This document shows, in pieces, positions 1 through 9,712 of a stretch of DNA of 64,000 nt; positions within the stretch are counted from its first letter, which is position 1, and each line of letters begins with the position of its first letter. The notes under the pieces were generated by a model, which saw only the letters and a program-made list of their open reading frames with translations, was not told where the DNA came from and did not search any database. Origin of the DNA: Adiantum capillus-veneris (lineage: Eukaryota > Streptophyta > Polypodiopsida > Polypodiales > Pteridaceae); the NCBI GenBank assembly GCA_014529385.2, contig CM043964.1:105265587-105329586 (forward strand), written 5' to 3'. The translations under genes were made by a program, and so were the position numbers.

Positions 1-520
1 AATTATGGATATGCAAAGATATTGGAATCATATGATATAGTCCCTCTTTGTATTATTTTGGGTGAAAGAGGAAAAGGTATGCAAGTAAATAATATAATAA
101 ACTTGACTAAGGGAGTAGAAATCAATTTTCTGTTTTCACGAGGGTGAGGGTGAAAATGTGGGAGTGATTTGTTTAAAAGAAAAATATGAGGTTAGAGTAT
201 GTACACATTGGCAAATATATACTTATGGTGTAAGAGGATGAAAGAAGGCATACACAGGTTTAATAAAACACACACCTAAGTATAAATATTTAAATAAAAT
301 ACCAGAATAATTATAAAAATCCCATATTTATGCCATATATACAATGCAATATTTACACACAAATGGGCCATAATTATTTTTTTTTCTTTTTTTTTGGCTC
401 AACTAGCCCAGTGACTAGCTAATTGAGGGTTTTTAAAAAAATATGGAGAAAGTCCCCTAACTCACACACGCCTATGTACAATGAAATGGTAGGGATAACC
501 AAAATGTTTGAGTGATTTGA
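1..520. other. AT-rich intergenic DNA, nothing recognised
   Basis: No long open frame, RNA gene or repeat boundary is visible. The stretch is AT-rich with poly-T and poly-A runs. Confidence 0.5.
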
Positions 521-844
521 TCGGGTGAGGTAGCTTACTATGGCAATTATGAAAAGCCGAAAAACGACTATGACTGGGTTCCTCTCGACTCTAAGGAAAA
601 TTGTCCAAAGTTTGAACTAAAGGTCACAGTCCATCCACACACCGAGTATAGAAACCTGATAGTAACAACAAATTGGAGACTAAATGATGTTAGAGAATCT
701 CTTGAGTTTCTTGATGAAACATCTCCCGAGTATAGATTCAAAGTGGATAAAATTGTGGTGAGCACAAGGATGGAGAATTCAACCTCTTGCATCACATGCC
801 TTCCCCCAAAAAGAGTTGTATTTGAGCCACTTGCAAGGACTTGA
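521..844 (+). pseudogene. Unrecognised ORF fragment, about 107 codons
   Basis: An open frame runs from just after a TGA (518-520) to a TGA at 842-844. It encodes a hydrophilic protein with the pieces NDYDWVPLDSKENCPKFELK, TNWRLNDVRESLEFLDETSP and SCITCLPPKRVVFEPLART. The composition looks coding, with clustered charged and aromatic residues and a C-x2-C, but the only internal ATG lies late in the frame. It is therefore either an exon whose splice sites I cannot place or a 5'-truncated fragment. I do not recognise the family. Confidence 0.35.
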
Positions 845-1075
845 AAAAACAAGTTCAATATTGTAATCATTTTGCAAATATATTTATCTTTTCTCTACCT
901 TATTGTGAACATTACTTATATTGTTTTAAACTTACATGACATAATGATACACATTTAAGAATAGAAAGTTGGTATTAAGTATTTGAAGTACAAAATTATG
1001 AATCACCAAAGGGTATATATATATATGTTCATATGGACAAAATGAACAAAAGTGTACATAGCTTTTGTGGAATAA

Positions 1076-2939
1076 TCAATCATGAAATTTCACTTTTCTT
1101 TTTGCCTGAGAGGAGTCTGCATCCTCAGAGACCCTTTTCCTTTTGTGTTCAGAAGGGGGTGAAAGTTCAGGAGTGGGAGGTGGTGGTGACTTGGCAGGGG
1201 TTGGTGCTTTGGGCCCCTTATGGCTTGGCACGGGTGACTTGGAAGGGGTTGGTGCTTTGGGCTCCTGAGGACTGGCTGGCTTGGATGATTTGGCAACCTT
1301 CTTTAGCAACATGAATGGTAGCTTGAAAGGTCAGCTAGGTGCCTCCCCCTTACTGTTCTTAAGTGTACGACGCTTTTGAACCTTGAATTTCAATGGTGAG
1401 TGAAATGGATGGCCCTTTGTATCTGTTCTTTTTTTTGCAGGGCTCTTAGTGGGACTCTTCCCCTTGGCAGTCTTCTTGGTGAGACTCTTCCCCTTGGCAG
1501 GGATCTTCTTTTTGGTAGGACTCTTCTCCTTGGCAGGGATCTTATTCTTCGTGGGACTCTTCCCCTTGGCAGGACTCTTCTTGTGATCCTTTTTCTTTGT
1601 ATGGATCTTCTTTGCAAGACTTTTCTTCTTTTGATCCATTTTCTTTGCATCCAAACCTTTGGTGGCTCTACCTTTCTTTGGTGACAAAGGAGATTCTGGA
1701 TCATTTGAATTTATTGATCTTTCCAAAACCATAGAAACAGCCTTCTCTCTCACCCACGTGACCCAAGACTGTGGATAGTCATGCAGCTGAAAAAAAATAG
1801 AAAAAGGAACTAAAGGACATGAGTACATACATACATAAAACATCAAAATAAATACATGAGACACACTTACAGTGAGTGTAGTCATCCGACACCTTGACTC
1901 AAGATATCTCCATACATTTGCAAGCACCCTCCATCCACAAGATGTTGAGTCTGTCTGTAAAGGCACTTTTTGATTGTAGTACTTGAAAGCTTCTATATTG
2001 TAATCCTTATTTGTGGTACTCAGGTGACCAACAATAAGTTTGGCAGCACTGCAAGAAGACTTTGAATCAAAAAGCTACTAATAGAAAACAATGGGCCATC
2101 ATCAAGCATAGATTATGCTTCATACTTACAGTTTACTTTTTCCATGGATACTTGACAATGAATTCATAAATATAATATCTTTCTCCAAAATATTGAAGAT
2201 AATAAGACTCCAATGTCCTCTACAAAATAAAAAACAATTAGCTAAGAATACCACAAAATGTTAAAAATAACATGTAAGGAGTTAAGATTTACCCTTCAAC
2301 ATAGGGGTATAATATGTAATTGCAGGTCAGCATGTTAAAATCATCAAAAAAACTTGAAAGGGTTCCTTGCTTGTTAAAAAGGCACTGTGTCACTAGAGAG
2401 TCAAGTATGGAAATTTGCATAGCTAGAGCCTCTGGAAGATCCCTCATAAGACACCTGGAAAAGAAAACACAAGCCCCAATGAGCCCCTTGTGCATGTCTG
2501 CCTTGCACATGCACTAATAATTAGCAAACGAGAAACACATACCTGAGACAGATATAGAGCACAATGTCACCAAGCTCGATGTTGGGATTTACAAGCATAC
2601 TTGTGTCTTGAGGGAATATGTCCAAATACGCCTCAGTATCTCCAAACAAGGAGACATCCACCACCATTTGGCCTGTGACTTTCTCCTAAAGAAGAGAGTT
2701 GGATGCTCTTAAAATTTTAGCTTGCTCTTTAAGAATAGCATCCTCTCATATCATGTCTTGCTCCCTCTAAACTTCCTTTTTTGCTTTGATATCCTGGGCC
2801 TTTCTTGTCTCGTACTCATGTGTAACATCCTCAATGACAACCCCACAATTTTTATGTGCTGCCTGGAAGGAGGGATGTTTAAAATTTGGAAGGCTCTAAG
2901 ATCCTCACTAGGAATGAGCTCAAGAGCCTTATCAAACTT
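1076..2939 (-). pseudogene. Ulp1-type (C48) cysteine protease gene with a lysine/proline-rich tail, decayed
   Basis: Ulp1/SENP proteases cleave SUMO-like tags; plant transposons often carry such genes. Minus-strand exons with GT-AG borders join in frame: about 2700-2543, 2454-2293, 2219-2130, 2048-1871 and 1786-1331. The catalytic set is visible: His in GHWSLIIF (exon 2219-2130), Asn in place of the usual Asp in IIFMNSL, Gln in VPLQTDS and Cys in SCGWRVLANVWRYLESR. The last exon is a histone-H1-like tail built from repeated K-S-P-A-K-G / K-S-P-T-K-K units. A TGA at 1331-1333 cuts the tail, but the same frame continues to 1076 with K-A-P-T-P repeats. Upstream of 2640 the probable first exon has three in-frame stops. 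The His-Asn-Gln-Cys set and clean splicing suggest recent function; the stops argue for a pseudogene now. Confidence 0.75.
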
Positions 2940-3371
2940 TTACCTTAGCCTTGACACAAGCACAAAATCTTTGCTCATAAGTGTGACCCTGTGAGCAAAT
3001 GCAGCTGCAATGTAGCTATCATTCATAAAGTCTATGAGAAAATCCTCAGCAGCTTCCTGAAGGCACATCACAGCTTGAGATTGCCACCTTACTAAGACAA
3101 AAGTTATGATATCCATCATGCTTACAAGTCCATCTAATATCTCTTTGACAAATCTCATGAAAGAGAGCTTTGGAATCAGTAGACAAGTAGACTTTTGTGC
3201 TTTTCTTATTTCTCTTAGGGATTTCACCTGATAATTCAATCTTTTTCTAGCATTCGGCCTCTACCGAGATAGTGGAGGAAGTGCTTTCTCTGCATCTTTC
3301 TCAACATCATCTATTTCTGGATCAGTTGGGGCTTGGTAGACCTTCCTTGCAGTCTTCTTAGTCCTCACCAT
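2940..3371 (-). pseudogene. Histone H3-like (CENH3-like) gene with one nonsense codon
   Basis: The ATG at 3371-3369 starts a 144-codon frame, close to the 136 residues of H3. The tail begins MVRTKKTARK, like canonical MARTKQTARK. The fold domain follows: SLREIRKAQKSTCLLIPKLS (alpha-N/alpha-1), then RWQSQAVMCLQEAAEDF (alpha-2) and RVTLMSKDFVLVSRLR (alpha-3). Arg-Trp at the start of alpha-2, the EDFL-type segment, TLM-x-KDF and a loop 1 longer than in canonical H3 all resemble plant CENH3 more than H3.1/H3.3. A TAG at 3263-3261 replaces the Tyr of the conserved RYRP motif. The frame stops at 2942-2940, and the adjacent Ulp1 region continues on the same strand. Homology to H3 is clear; CENH3 ancestry is my inference from these residues. 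It could be a histone domain carried by a mobile element. Confidence 0.7.
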
Positions 3372-3385
3372 TTGGGTTAAAAAAC

Positions 3386-4465
3386 ACAGCACCACGCGAT
3401 AGACGCGTCACCCACAACCTGCAAGATGTTCCTATTGCGCCGTGTGTGAAGAGAATGGTATTGGGGAGAGATAGAAGGGTGACACCAACACGACGCGATA
3501 GAAGGGTGACACACGCTCTGGAATATGTCCTTATCATGTAGTATGTGAGCATCGGAGCCTCCAAAGAAAACTCACAAAACGTCCTGTATGACGCGATAGA
3601 GGGCCCACCCTAGAACATCACCGTATCGCGTCGTATGCGAGCTCTGGAAATTTTTAGTAAGCCGAGCAAAAACACCTGCATGACGCGATAAAAGGCTCAC
3701 CCAGACTTTGCAACATGCCCGTATCGCGTCGTATGGGATGCTTAGACTTTTTCAAGAAATAAGACCTTCACGAAGCGATAGAAGGTGGACCCACATGCTT
3801 GGACACATCCGGGTCGCGTCGTTTGAGAAGAATCTTGGCTTAGTGGACAAACGCACAGCTTAGCTTGGCTTAGTGGACGTTACACACAACGCGGAAGAGT
3901 CGAAAGTGCGGATAAGTCGAAGTGCGGGTAGTTGAGGACGACACGACGCGAATATGGAGTATGGGAGAAATCAAAGAATGAGCACGTGACAAGGCTTTAT
4001 ATACATACGATCGTCCGTATGACGACCGTTGTACGCAGGCCATGTGGCACGTATGCATGGCTGACACGTGTCAATAACGGTCATATTTCGGATCCTATAA
4101 AAAACTTGGTCTCGAATGGTATTAATGTTTCACGTTTACTTGTCCCATACGATGCAGTTATTACTAGTTTGTGTGTACTAATCCTCTCGTCCTGCACGAC
4201 GCGCCTGTTTGCATTTGCACATCGATGGTCCGTCCTCTATCGCGTCCTTCGGGGTTCTTGTTCGCTTTGGTGTGGCTCCGTCCCGCACGACGCGCAGGTA
4301 GGCAGTTGCACAGCCGGGGTCAAGCGCATATCGCGTGGTTCAGTTTTGTCATTGGCAGTGGTACTCATTTGCAAACGTTGGGGTCAGCCTCTCATTGGCA
4401 CCGACACAACGCGATACGAGCAAGTTGCTAGTCTTGGAACCCACCCCTATCGCTTCGTGCTAGTG
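3386..4465. repeat. Array of inverted-pair motifs (arm CACGACGCGATA / TATCGCGTCGTG), copy-1 type
   Basis: Left arms lie near 3393, 3489, 3587, 3679 and 3769, each followed about 25-31 bp later by the inverted arm (3433, 3532, 3624, 3722, 3813), giving a period of roughly 90-98 bp. Three further pairs lie at 4194/4239, 4285/4329 and 4404/4448 with spacers of 31-34 bp, and a lone left arm is at 3941. Each pair could fold as a hairpin of about 55 nt. The array ends about 150 bp before gene B. Possible roles are transposase binding sites or subterminal repeats. Confidence 0.75.
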
Positions 4466-4599
4466 AGGTTCTGAGACCCAATGTCGGGCGCTCTGTTCTC
4501 AATTTAGCCCTCCCCCTCCTCGCTCTATATCGCTTTGGGCATATTTCCCGACCTTGTACCTAGCTTCACCTGTCGACTTTTCCTCTACCATGAACGAAG

Positions 4600-6261
4600 G
4601 CCGGGAGGAGATTTTTGGAGGAGAGTTCAAGTGAGAAACTATTGGTGGCTGTGATGGATGGTGGTGACATGGAGGTGTACACCAAAGCATATGAAATATT
4701 CAACCCTGTGTTTGATCTTGCAGCTTTGTTAGACCATGTGAAGGACTTCTTGGCCGAAGAATTCAAAGAGTTTGAAGAGGCAGTTGAAGGCAAGTGTTTG
4801 GTTTTAGATGTCAAGACCTATTGTCATCTAACCGAATATACTACAAACTCAATTGAGAAGATCAAAGTAACAAGGAGGTTTGGAAGATTTTCTAAGAAGA
4901 CTTCCTTTGTTTGTCCACCTACCATTTCTTGTCAATTACATTTAAAGCCTTGTAACCTTGTTTCAAAAGAAGTTGCTTTTCTTTTCTTTTTGTTCCTTAA
5001 AGTTGACATGCAAGGCAAAGCTGATGAAGTGAAAGATACAGATGAGGCAACAAATAAAAATGTTTCCACAGTTTTGCAGCTTGAGAAAAGTGACATTCTA
5101 GAAGAGGAGGAAGTTGATTTTGTAGCTGAGGAGCAGGAGAGTGCAAATTTTGATGTGGCTCAGTTTAGAGCTAGTACTGTCATTGATGAGCCAACAGATG
5201 AGGTAGAGGTATCTAAAGCTTCCCTTACTATTCCAAACCTTCCCTACTTCTTTATCAATAGGAAAGAGTATATCCCTCTCCATCATATCTAGTGTCTGCT
5301 TAATATGAGGGAGGACTACTGTATTGCAACCATTTCTGAAGCTTCTGAGGTGGCCAAAGATTTTATTGACACAGAAGAAGAGTCAAAAGAGGAGTTTTTG
5401 GCACTTGATCTTCATACATCCAATAAAGATTTTTTGCCTGCTCCTGATGTACTTGCTCTATGCATGAGAAGAGTGGAAGAGGAAAAACCTTCCCTCAAAG
5501 ATGAGAATTTTGAGAAGAGGCTTGTTGAGCTTGGCATCCAATCTTTTGGCAGAGACTTTAAGCTGAAAAAAATTGGAAAGGAATTTGACGTAAGAGAGAT
5601 GACTGGATCATGCAATCTCCTTCAAGAAAAAGTCATTGCCGAAGATGAGTTGCAAAAGGTGATCTCCCTACTGAAATCTTTCTTTTTTTTCAAGTTTGTT
5701 TTAATTACTCATTGTCTTGTTTTGCAGATTGAACTCCTTGACAAAGAAAATTTTCTTGGGAGAGCTAAAGGCTCGAGAGGGAAAGAAATAGAGGGATCTT
5801 CAAGAAGGGATGCCTCCTCTCTCATGCACTACATGCCTACATTGGATACTCCCACCTTCTGTGCTTTCCACATGCAGTATTCTGAAGATCCTGGGTTGCC
5901 AATGTTTGCACTAAAGATATTGTCACGGTTTTTAGGGTCCACTCCCCTTCAAATCAATGCAAACAAGATCATGCTACTTGAGAGAGCAGCAGCACTTCGA
6001 ATGTTTGGATATGCTGCAGGATTCAATGCCTCAAGCGCAGGATACTTTCTTTGCTACTCTAGCTATGCAGCAGCAGTTGAGGAGACAAATGTCAACCTTC
6101 TTGGGGGCTATAAAAGAAGAAATTTTTTGAGATATAGCGGTGACATGCCTAGAGATATTAAAAAATCAAAAACTGATGTAAATTTGACAATTTTTTGCAC
6201 CAAAATATCTTTTTTGAATTTGGATCTCTTTAGAAAGATTCAGTACAAAGTTTCAAAGTGA
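4600..6261 (+). pseudogene. Gene B of the A/B module, copy 1 (unknown function)
   Basis: One frame runs through 4615-6261 with a single in-frame TAG at 5290-5292, so the two open parts belong to one protein of about 540 residues. The N-terminal part (EIFNPVFDLAALLDHVKDFL, then KCLVLDVKTYCHLTEYTTNS) aligns with gene B copy 2. An acidic middle follows (EEEEVDFVAEEQE, KDFIDTEEESKEEF). A clear intron lies at 5659-5727 (AAAAG|GTGATC ... TTTTGCAG|ATTGAA; 69 bp, no stop). The C-terminal part, with NANKIMLLERAAALRMFGY and SAGYFLCYSSYAAAV, aligns with NAERLILIEKQFSLRVFGIG and APYFMSYTAQALAV of copy 2. A second intron may lie around 4880-5005, where the translation loses its character. I do not recognise the family. 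Convergent with gene A. Confidence 0.65.
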
Positions 6262-6265
6262 AGCA

Positions 6266-8669
6266 TTAATCTCCATCTGTGGTTGAGAAGCATGGTTGTT
6301 TGATCTCATCCGTTGTAATTGCCTCATATAGAACCAATTGAATAATTCGTTTAGTGCATTGCTCCTTCTTTGTCCACCTCCCTTTCTCGTACATTTGAAA
6401 AAAGAAGTCTTCGCTTGATAGTGAGATTTTTCCATTCCCTGAGTATTCCATGTTACAAGGGGTCCTTGTTTTGAAAAATATGGTCCATGCAGGTACAGAA
6501 TATGCTAAAAATAAAAAAGAGTTAGTTGAACTCAATAGGATGCAAAGTAAGATACTATCCAGACTTTAGAAAGTAATTGAATACTCACCAAGTAATATGT
6601 GATGTCTTTTTCTCCCCAAGCATCTGTAATAGCAGTTATTAAAAGCTTTATTGTCTTTTTAAAGTCATCTGCATAAGTAGCAAAGCTAACTTGTTGTCTC
6701 AAAAATTTCAAAAAAATTGTCGAGCTTCTTCCACACTTCCATGCGTTTGTTGGCTACATCTAGTCTACTTTTGACATCGGTTGATATAACACAAAGATCC
6801 TTCCAGCAGTTCCACATAGCATCAACTTGTTTGTTGTCATGGTTACTCAAAAATATTCTGGCTTTTGCTCCACCCATTGAAACATCTTGCAAAACATGGC
6901 CGGTTCCTTTTGAAAGAGTGGGATCTTTTTTTAGATTCACTTGACCACCATGAAAACCGATTTGAGAGAGCAAAGCCTCGCATTTTTCTATGCACTCATC
7001 TGCAAGTTTAGTTGGCTTAATAGAATATGCATAGTCAAGATAAAGTCGAAGCAATTTGTCCAAGATTCTAATCTCTGCATGCATTGTGCATATATGTACA
7101 TTTTTTAAATCTATTGTTAGAATTGGATCCCAAATCATAGAAGACGATGGGTAGTCGATGACGTTAACACTATTCCTCGATGGTGCTTTTCCAACCTCGT
7201 GTTCTGCAAGCCATCCTTTTGTTCCAGTGCTTGCCATGCAATATAGACATGGATACTTGGTATTTGGCACCTCCACATACACCAAACATGCACTTTAATG
7301 CTTTTAGATCGGCACTCAAGTGGCATTCTACAAAAAAGTCACCCATGCCATCTACACAGAGTTTTTCACTTGCATTTTGGTCCTGTATAACAGAAGGGAT
7401 ATCAGTCTGCAAAAACAACCATTTCAATGTATCGTGATTTTCTACTGGTATTTGAGCTGCTTCGATCCACCAAAGTTCCATTTCTGATTGAGTTTTGTGG
7501 TATGGGGAATCAAGCTTACCCTGGCTATAGTCCAATACTCTATTCATAAGGGATATGGACACTCTTTCCATTTTTTGACATTTTTGAATTTGAGCTTCAT
7601 CCAATTTCAGAACATATATAAGTTTTCCTTCACAATCTACTTCTTGCATATTGTAGTATCTCACCATAGCAGATTGAACATTTTTTATACTCATCCAAAT
7701 GTTATTAAAAACATCATACTCAAAAGAAGATTTTTTTTTTCTGTTTTTTATATAGCATTGTTCCTTCATATGATAGTACTCTCCAAAATGTTCGGGTATT
7801 TCTTCGTTTAATAGAGTCCTAACTTTCCCAACATTATGACGCCTAGGCAACCCAAAAGCTTTAATCTTGTAATACTTTAAAACCTGAAACCAGGTTTTAG
7901 AGATGGCCCTGTAACCCCTTCTACTCACCCCCACTGTGTCACAAACTTCTTGCATTTAAGAAGGTTGGACCAGTAAACCCATATCTTTCAATAAACTTTG
8001 AAATATCAATTTTTTCTGAGTTTGATTTTCAGGAAGTTTCAAAAGTTTAAGAATATCACTTTTGTTCATTACCTCATTCAAAAATCTCACCCTTTCTTGA
8101 ACATTGGACATATCAAATCCTAAAAGACTAGTCACATGTTCTCTAGTAATCTTTAATCTTTTTTTTCTTTGTCCAGAACCTTCTGTTAAGTTTACTACAT
8201 CTCTCATTCGTTTTACTCGTGCTCTTAATCCTATTGGAGTTTCTTTTAAAGTCTGAAGTTGGTGATTTTCTTGTTTTAGAGATGCTATTTGGTTTTCAAG
8301 TTCTAAAATTCTTATTGCATTTGAAGACAAAACAGTTTTGAGATATTGAATGTAATGTGTATGATCAATGTGTAAATGAGATAACCTAGAACTATATCCT
8401 AGTAAGCCATCAACCCCATCACCAACAAATCTCATCAAATCATGAGGTGTGTGAAAAGATGGATACCTTCCAGTGCTAGGATCCGGTGGATACAAGCTCC
8501 CATCTGTCCATATATCAATGTATTTCTTTTCCTCGTTGCGAAGTTGTTGTGCTTCATTTGCAGTTGTAACTGGTCTTTGATAGACACTCCGCGTAGTAGC
8601 ATATTCCTGGCTTAGCTTAATGTTCAAGTGAAACTTACGGTTATCACTAATGGAAGATTTATTAGTCAT
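6266..8669 (-). pseudogene. Gene A of the A/B module, copy 1: probable transposase, broken
   Basis: The best start is the ATG at 8669-8667 (MTNKSSISDNRK). Order of features: WTDGSLYPPDPSTGRYPSF near 8510, VGDGVDGLLGYSSRL, a coiled coil, VGVSRRGYRAISKTWFQVLK after a TAA at 7958-7956, YVLKLDEAQIQK near 7600, CVDGMGDFFVECHLSADLKA near 7320, KYPCLYCM near 7245, VHICTMHAEIRILDKLLRLY near 7090, then a C-terminal exon with AYSVPAWTIFFK. An intron spans 6588-6505 at the same place as in copy 2. Lesions against copy 2: the in-frame TAA, a one-base frameshift at 7285-7260, and another near 6710. Asp in LKLDE and in ADLK, followed by C-x2-C and a His motif, resemble RNase H-fold transposases with a zinc insertion. 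The family name and third acidic residue are not resolved. Confidence 0.65.
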
Positions 8670-8723
8670 TGTAAGTAATGAAGGAGCAGAAAGTATAATG
8701 GAAATAACGTAGCAGCAGAACAA

Positions 8724-9004
8724 GGTGCATCAGAGAAGAAGAGAAAAAGATCGCGCAAGGTGAGAGAAAAAAGAGAGATTCAAAAGTGGAAACAACTGTT
8801 TGCCGCCAAGTGAAGTAAATGAAAACAAATTTCGAGGTGAGTCACAAAGGAATGTGAAGAAAACGATATCTTTTTTAATATTTAGAGATATGTACCTAGA
8901 TACGCTTTAGATTGCGTAGATATGCTTTAAATGACCAAAAGGACAAATTTGGAGCTGTTTTGACCACAAACAGCTCTGCTAATTAGTAATTTAACCAATT
9001 CCTT
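8724..9004. other. Flank upstream of gene A copy 1
   Basis: AT-rich, with two imperfect copies of an AGATA-GCTTTA-like word near 8896-8935. It holds no gene and none of the inverted-pair motifs seen on the gene B side. It probably contains the promoter of gene A and possibly the end of the element. Confidence 0.3.
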
Positions 9005-9631
9005 ACACAGCCCTTTTTGAGTCGTTTTTGGCCCTAATGTCTCCCAAATAGCCTTCCAAAATAAACTCGTAAATCACGGATCTCTATCAGAGACTATTGT
9101 CGCAGGCATGCCATGTAATCTGAATACCTGGGCAATGAACAGTCTCGCTAAATGGTCCGGCTTGACTGTTTTCTTCACTAGAATGAAATGAGATTGCTTG
9201 CTAAATCTGTTAATAACAATCCAGATACCATCATGTCCATTTTGTGTCTTCGGGAGATCAAAAATAAAATCCATAGCAACACTTTCCTAGGGGCGGGTGG
9301 GAATGGGCAAAGACTGTAGCAATCCCCTGTGCTTTATGCCTATCAAACTTAACATTCTCGCATACCAAGCAACTATGTACAAAATCAACCACATCCTTCT
9401 TGAGTCTTAGCCAAAAGAAGTAACGCTCCACACCTTTCAAGGTAGTGTCAATGCCACGGTGACCCGTAAAAGGTGAATCATTGGCATTCGGTTAGAACCT
9501 TTTCCCTTAACGGCTATGTAACGCACAACATCGTTTTCTTCATCAAGTAGCCATCTCGTATGTAATAGCCCGCTATACCTCCCCATTTTGTATTTGAGTA
9601 AATACATTAAAAAACTTTGGATTTGTGGCAT
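9005..9631 (-). pseudogene. G1 integrase, truncated
   Basis: Integrase pastes the cDNA into the genome. The zinc-binding part includes RYFFWLRLKKDVVDFVHSCL with the C-x2-C (CLVC) half intact. The core shows MDFIFDLP, DGIWIVINRFSKQSHFILVK and MPATIVSDRDP, giving the first two catalytic Asp. The sequence runs on as FWKAIWETLGP and breaks off before the catalytic Glu. Frameshifts lie near 9270 and 9440. Confidence 0.8.
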
Positions 9632-9712
9632 ATTGATCGACCATGTCCTTGAAGCTTCTATGATGAATCGCGAAAATAGCCAAGACTAACGGCTTTCGGG
9701 ACAAAGCATCTG

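Larger units (their letters stand above)
3386..8723. mobile_element. Candidate two-gene DNA transposon, copy 1 (hairpin array, gene B, gene A)
   Basis: The hairpin array, gene B (+) and gene A (-) form a unit whose gene content and order recur inverted at 53.7-60.1 kb. Genes A and B meet tail to tail within about 10 bp (stops near 6259-6266). No terminal inverted repeat or target duplication could be seen by eye, so the outer limits are arbitrary; on the right it is bounded by gypsy G1 from about 9,005. Calling it a transposon is an inference from duplication, decay and the transposase-like protein A. Confidence 0.55.

Noticed and set aside
3386-3830. Simple satellite DNA
   Set aside because: The 90-98 bp period alone would fit a satellite, but the inverted arms are better conserved than the rest of the unit and recur with other context at 4194-4460.
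4171-4474. Plus-strand ORFs in the hairpin array
   Set aside because: They follow the repeat units, have no conserved motif, and end before gene B.
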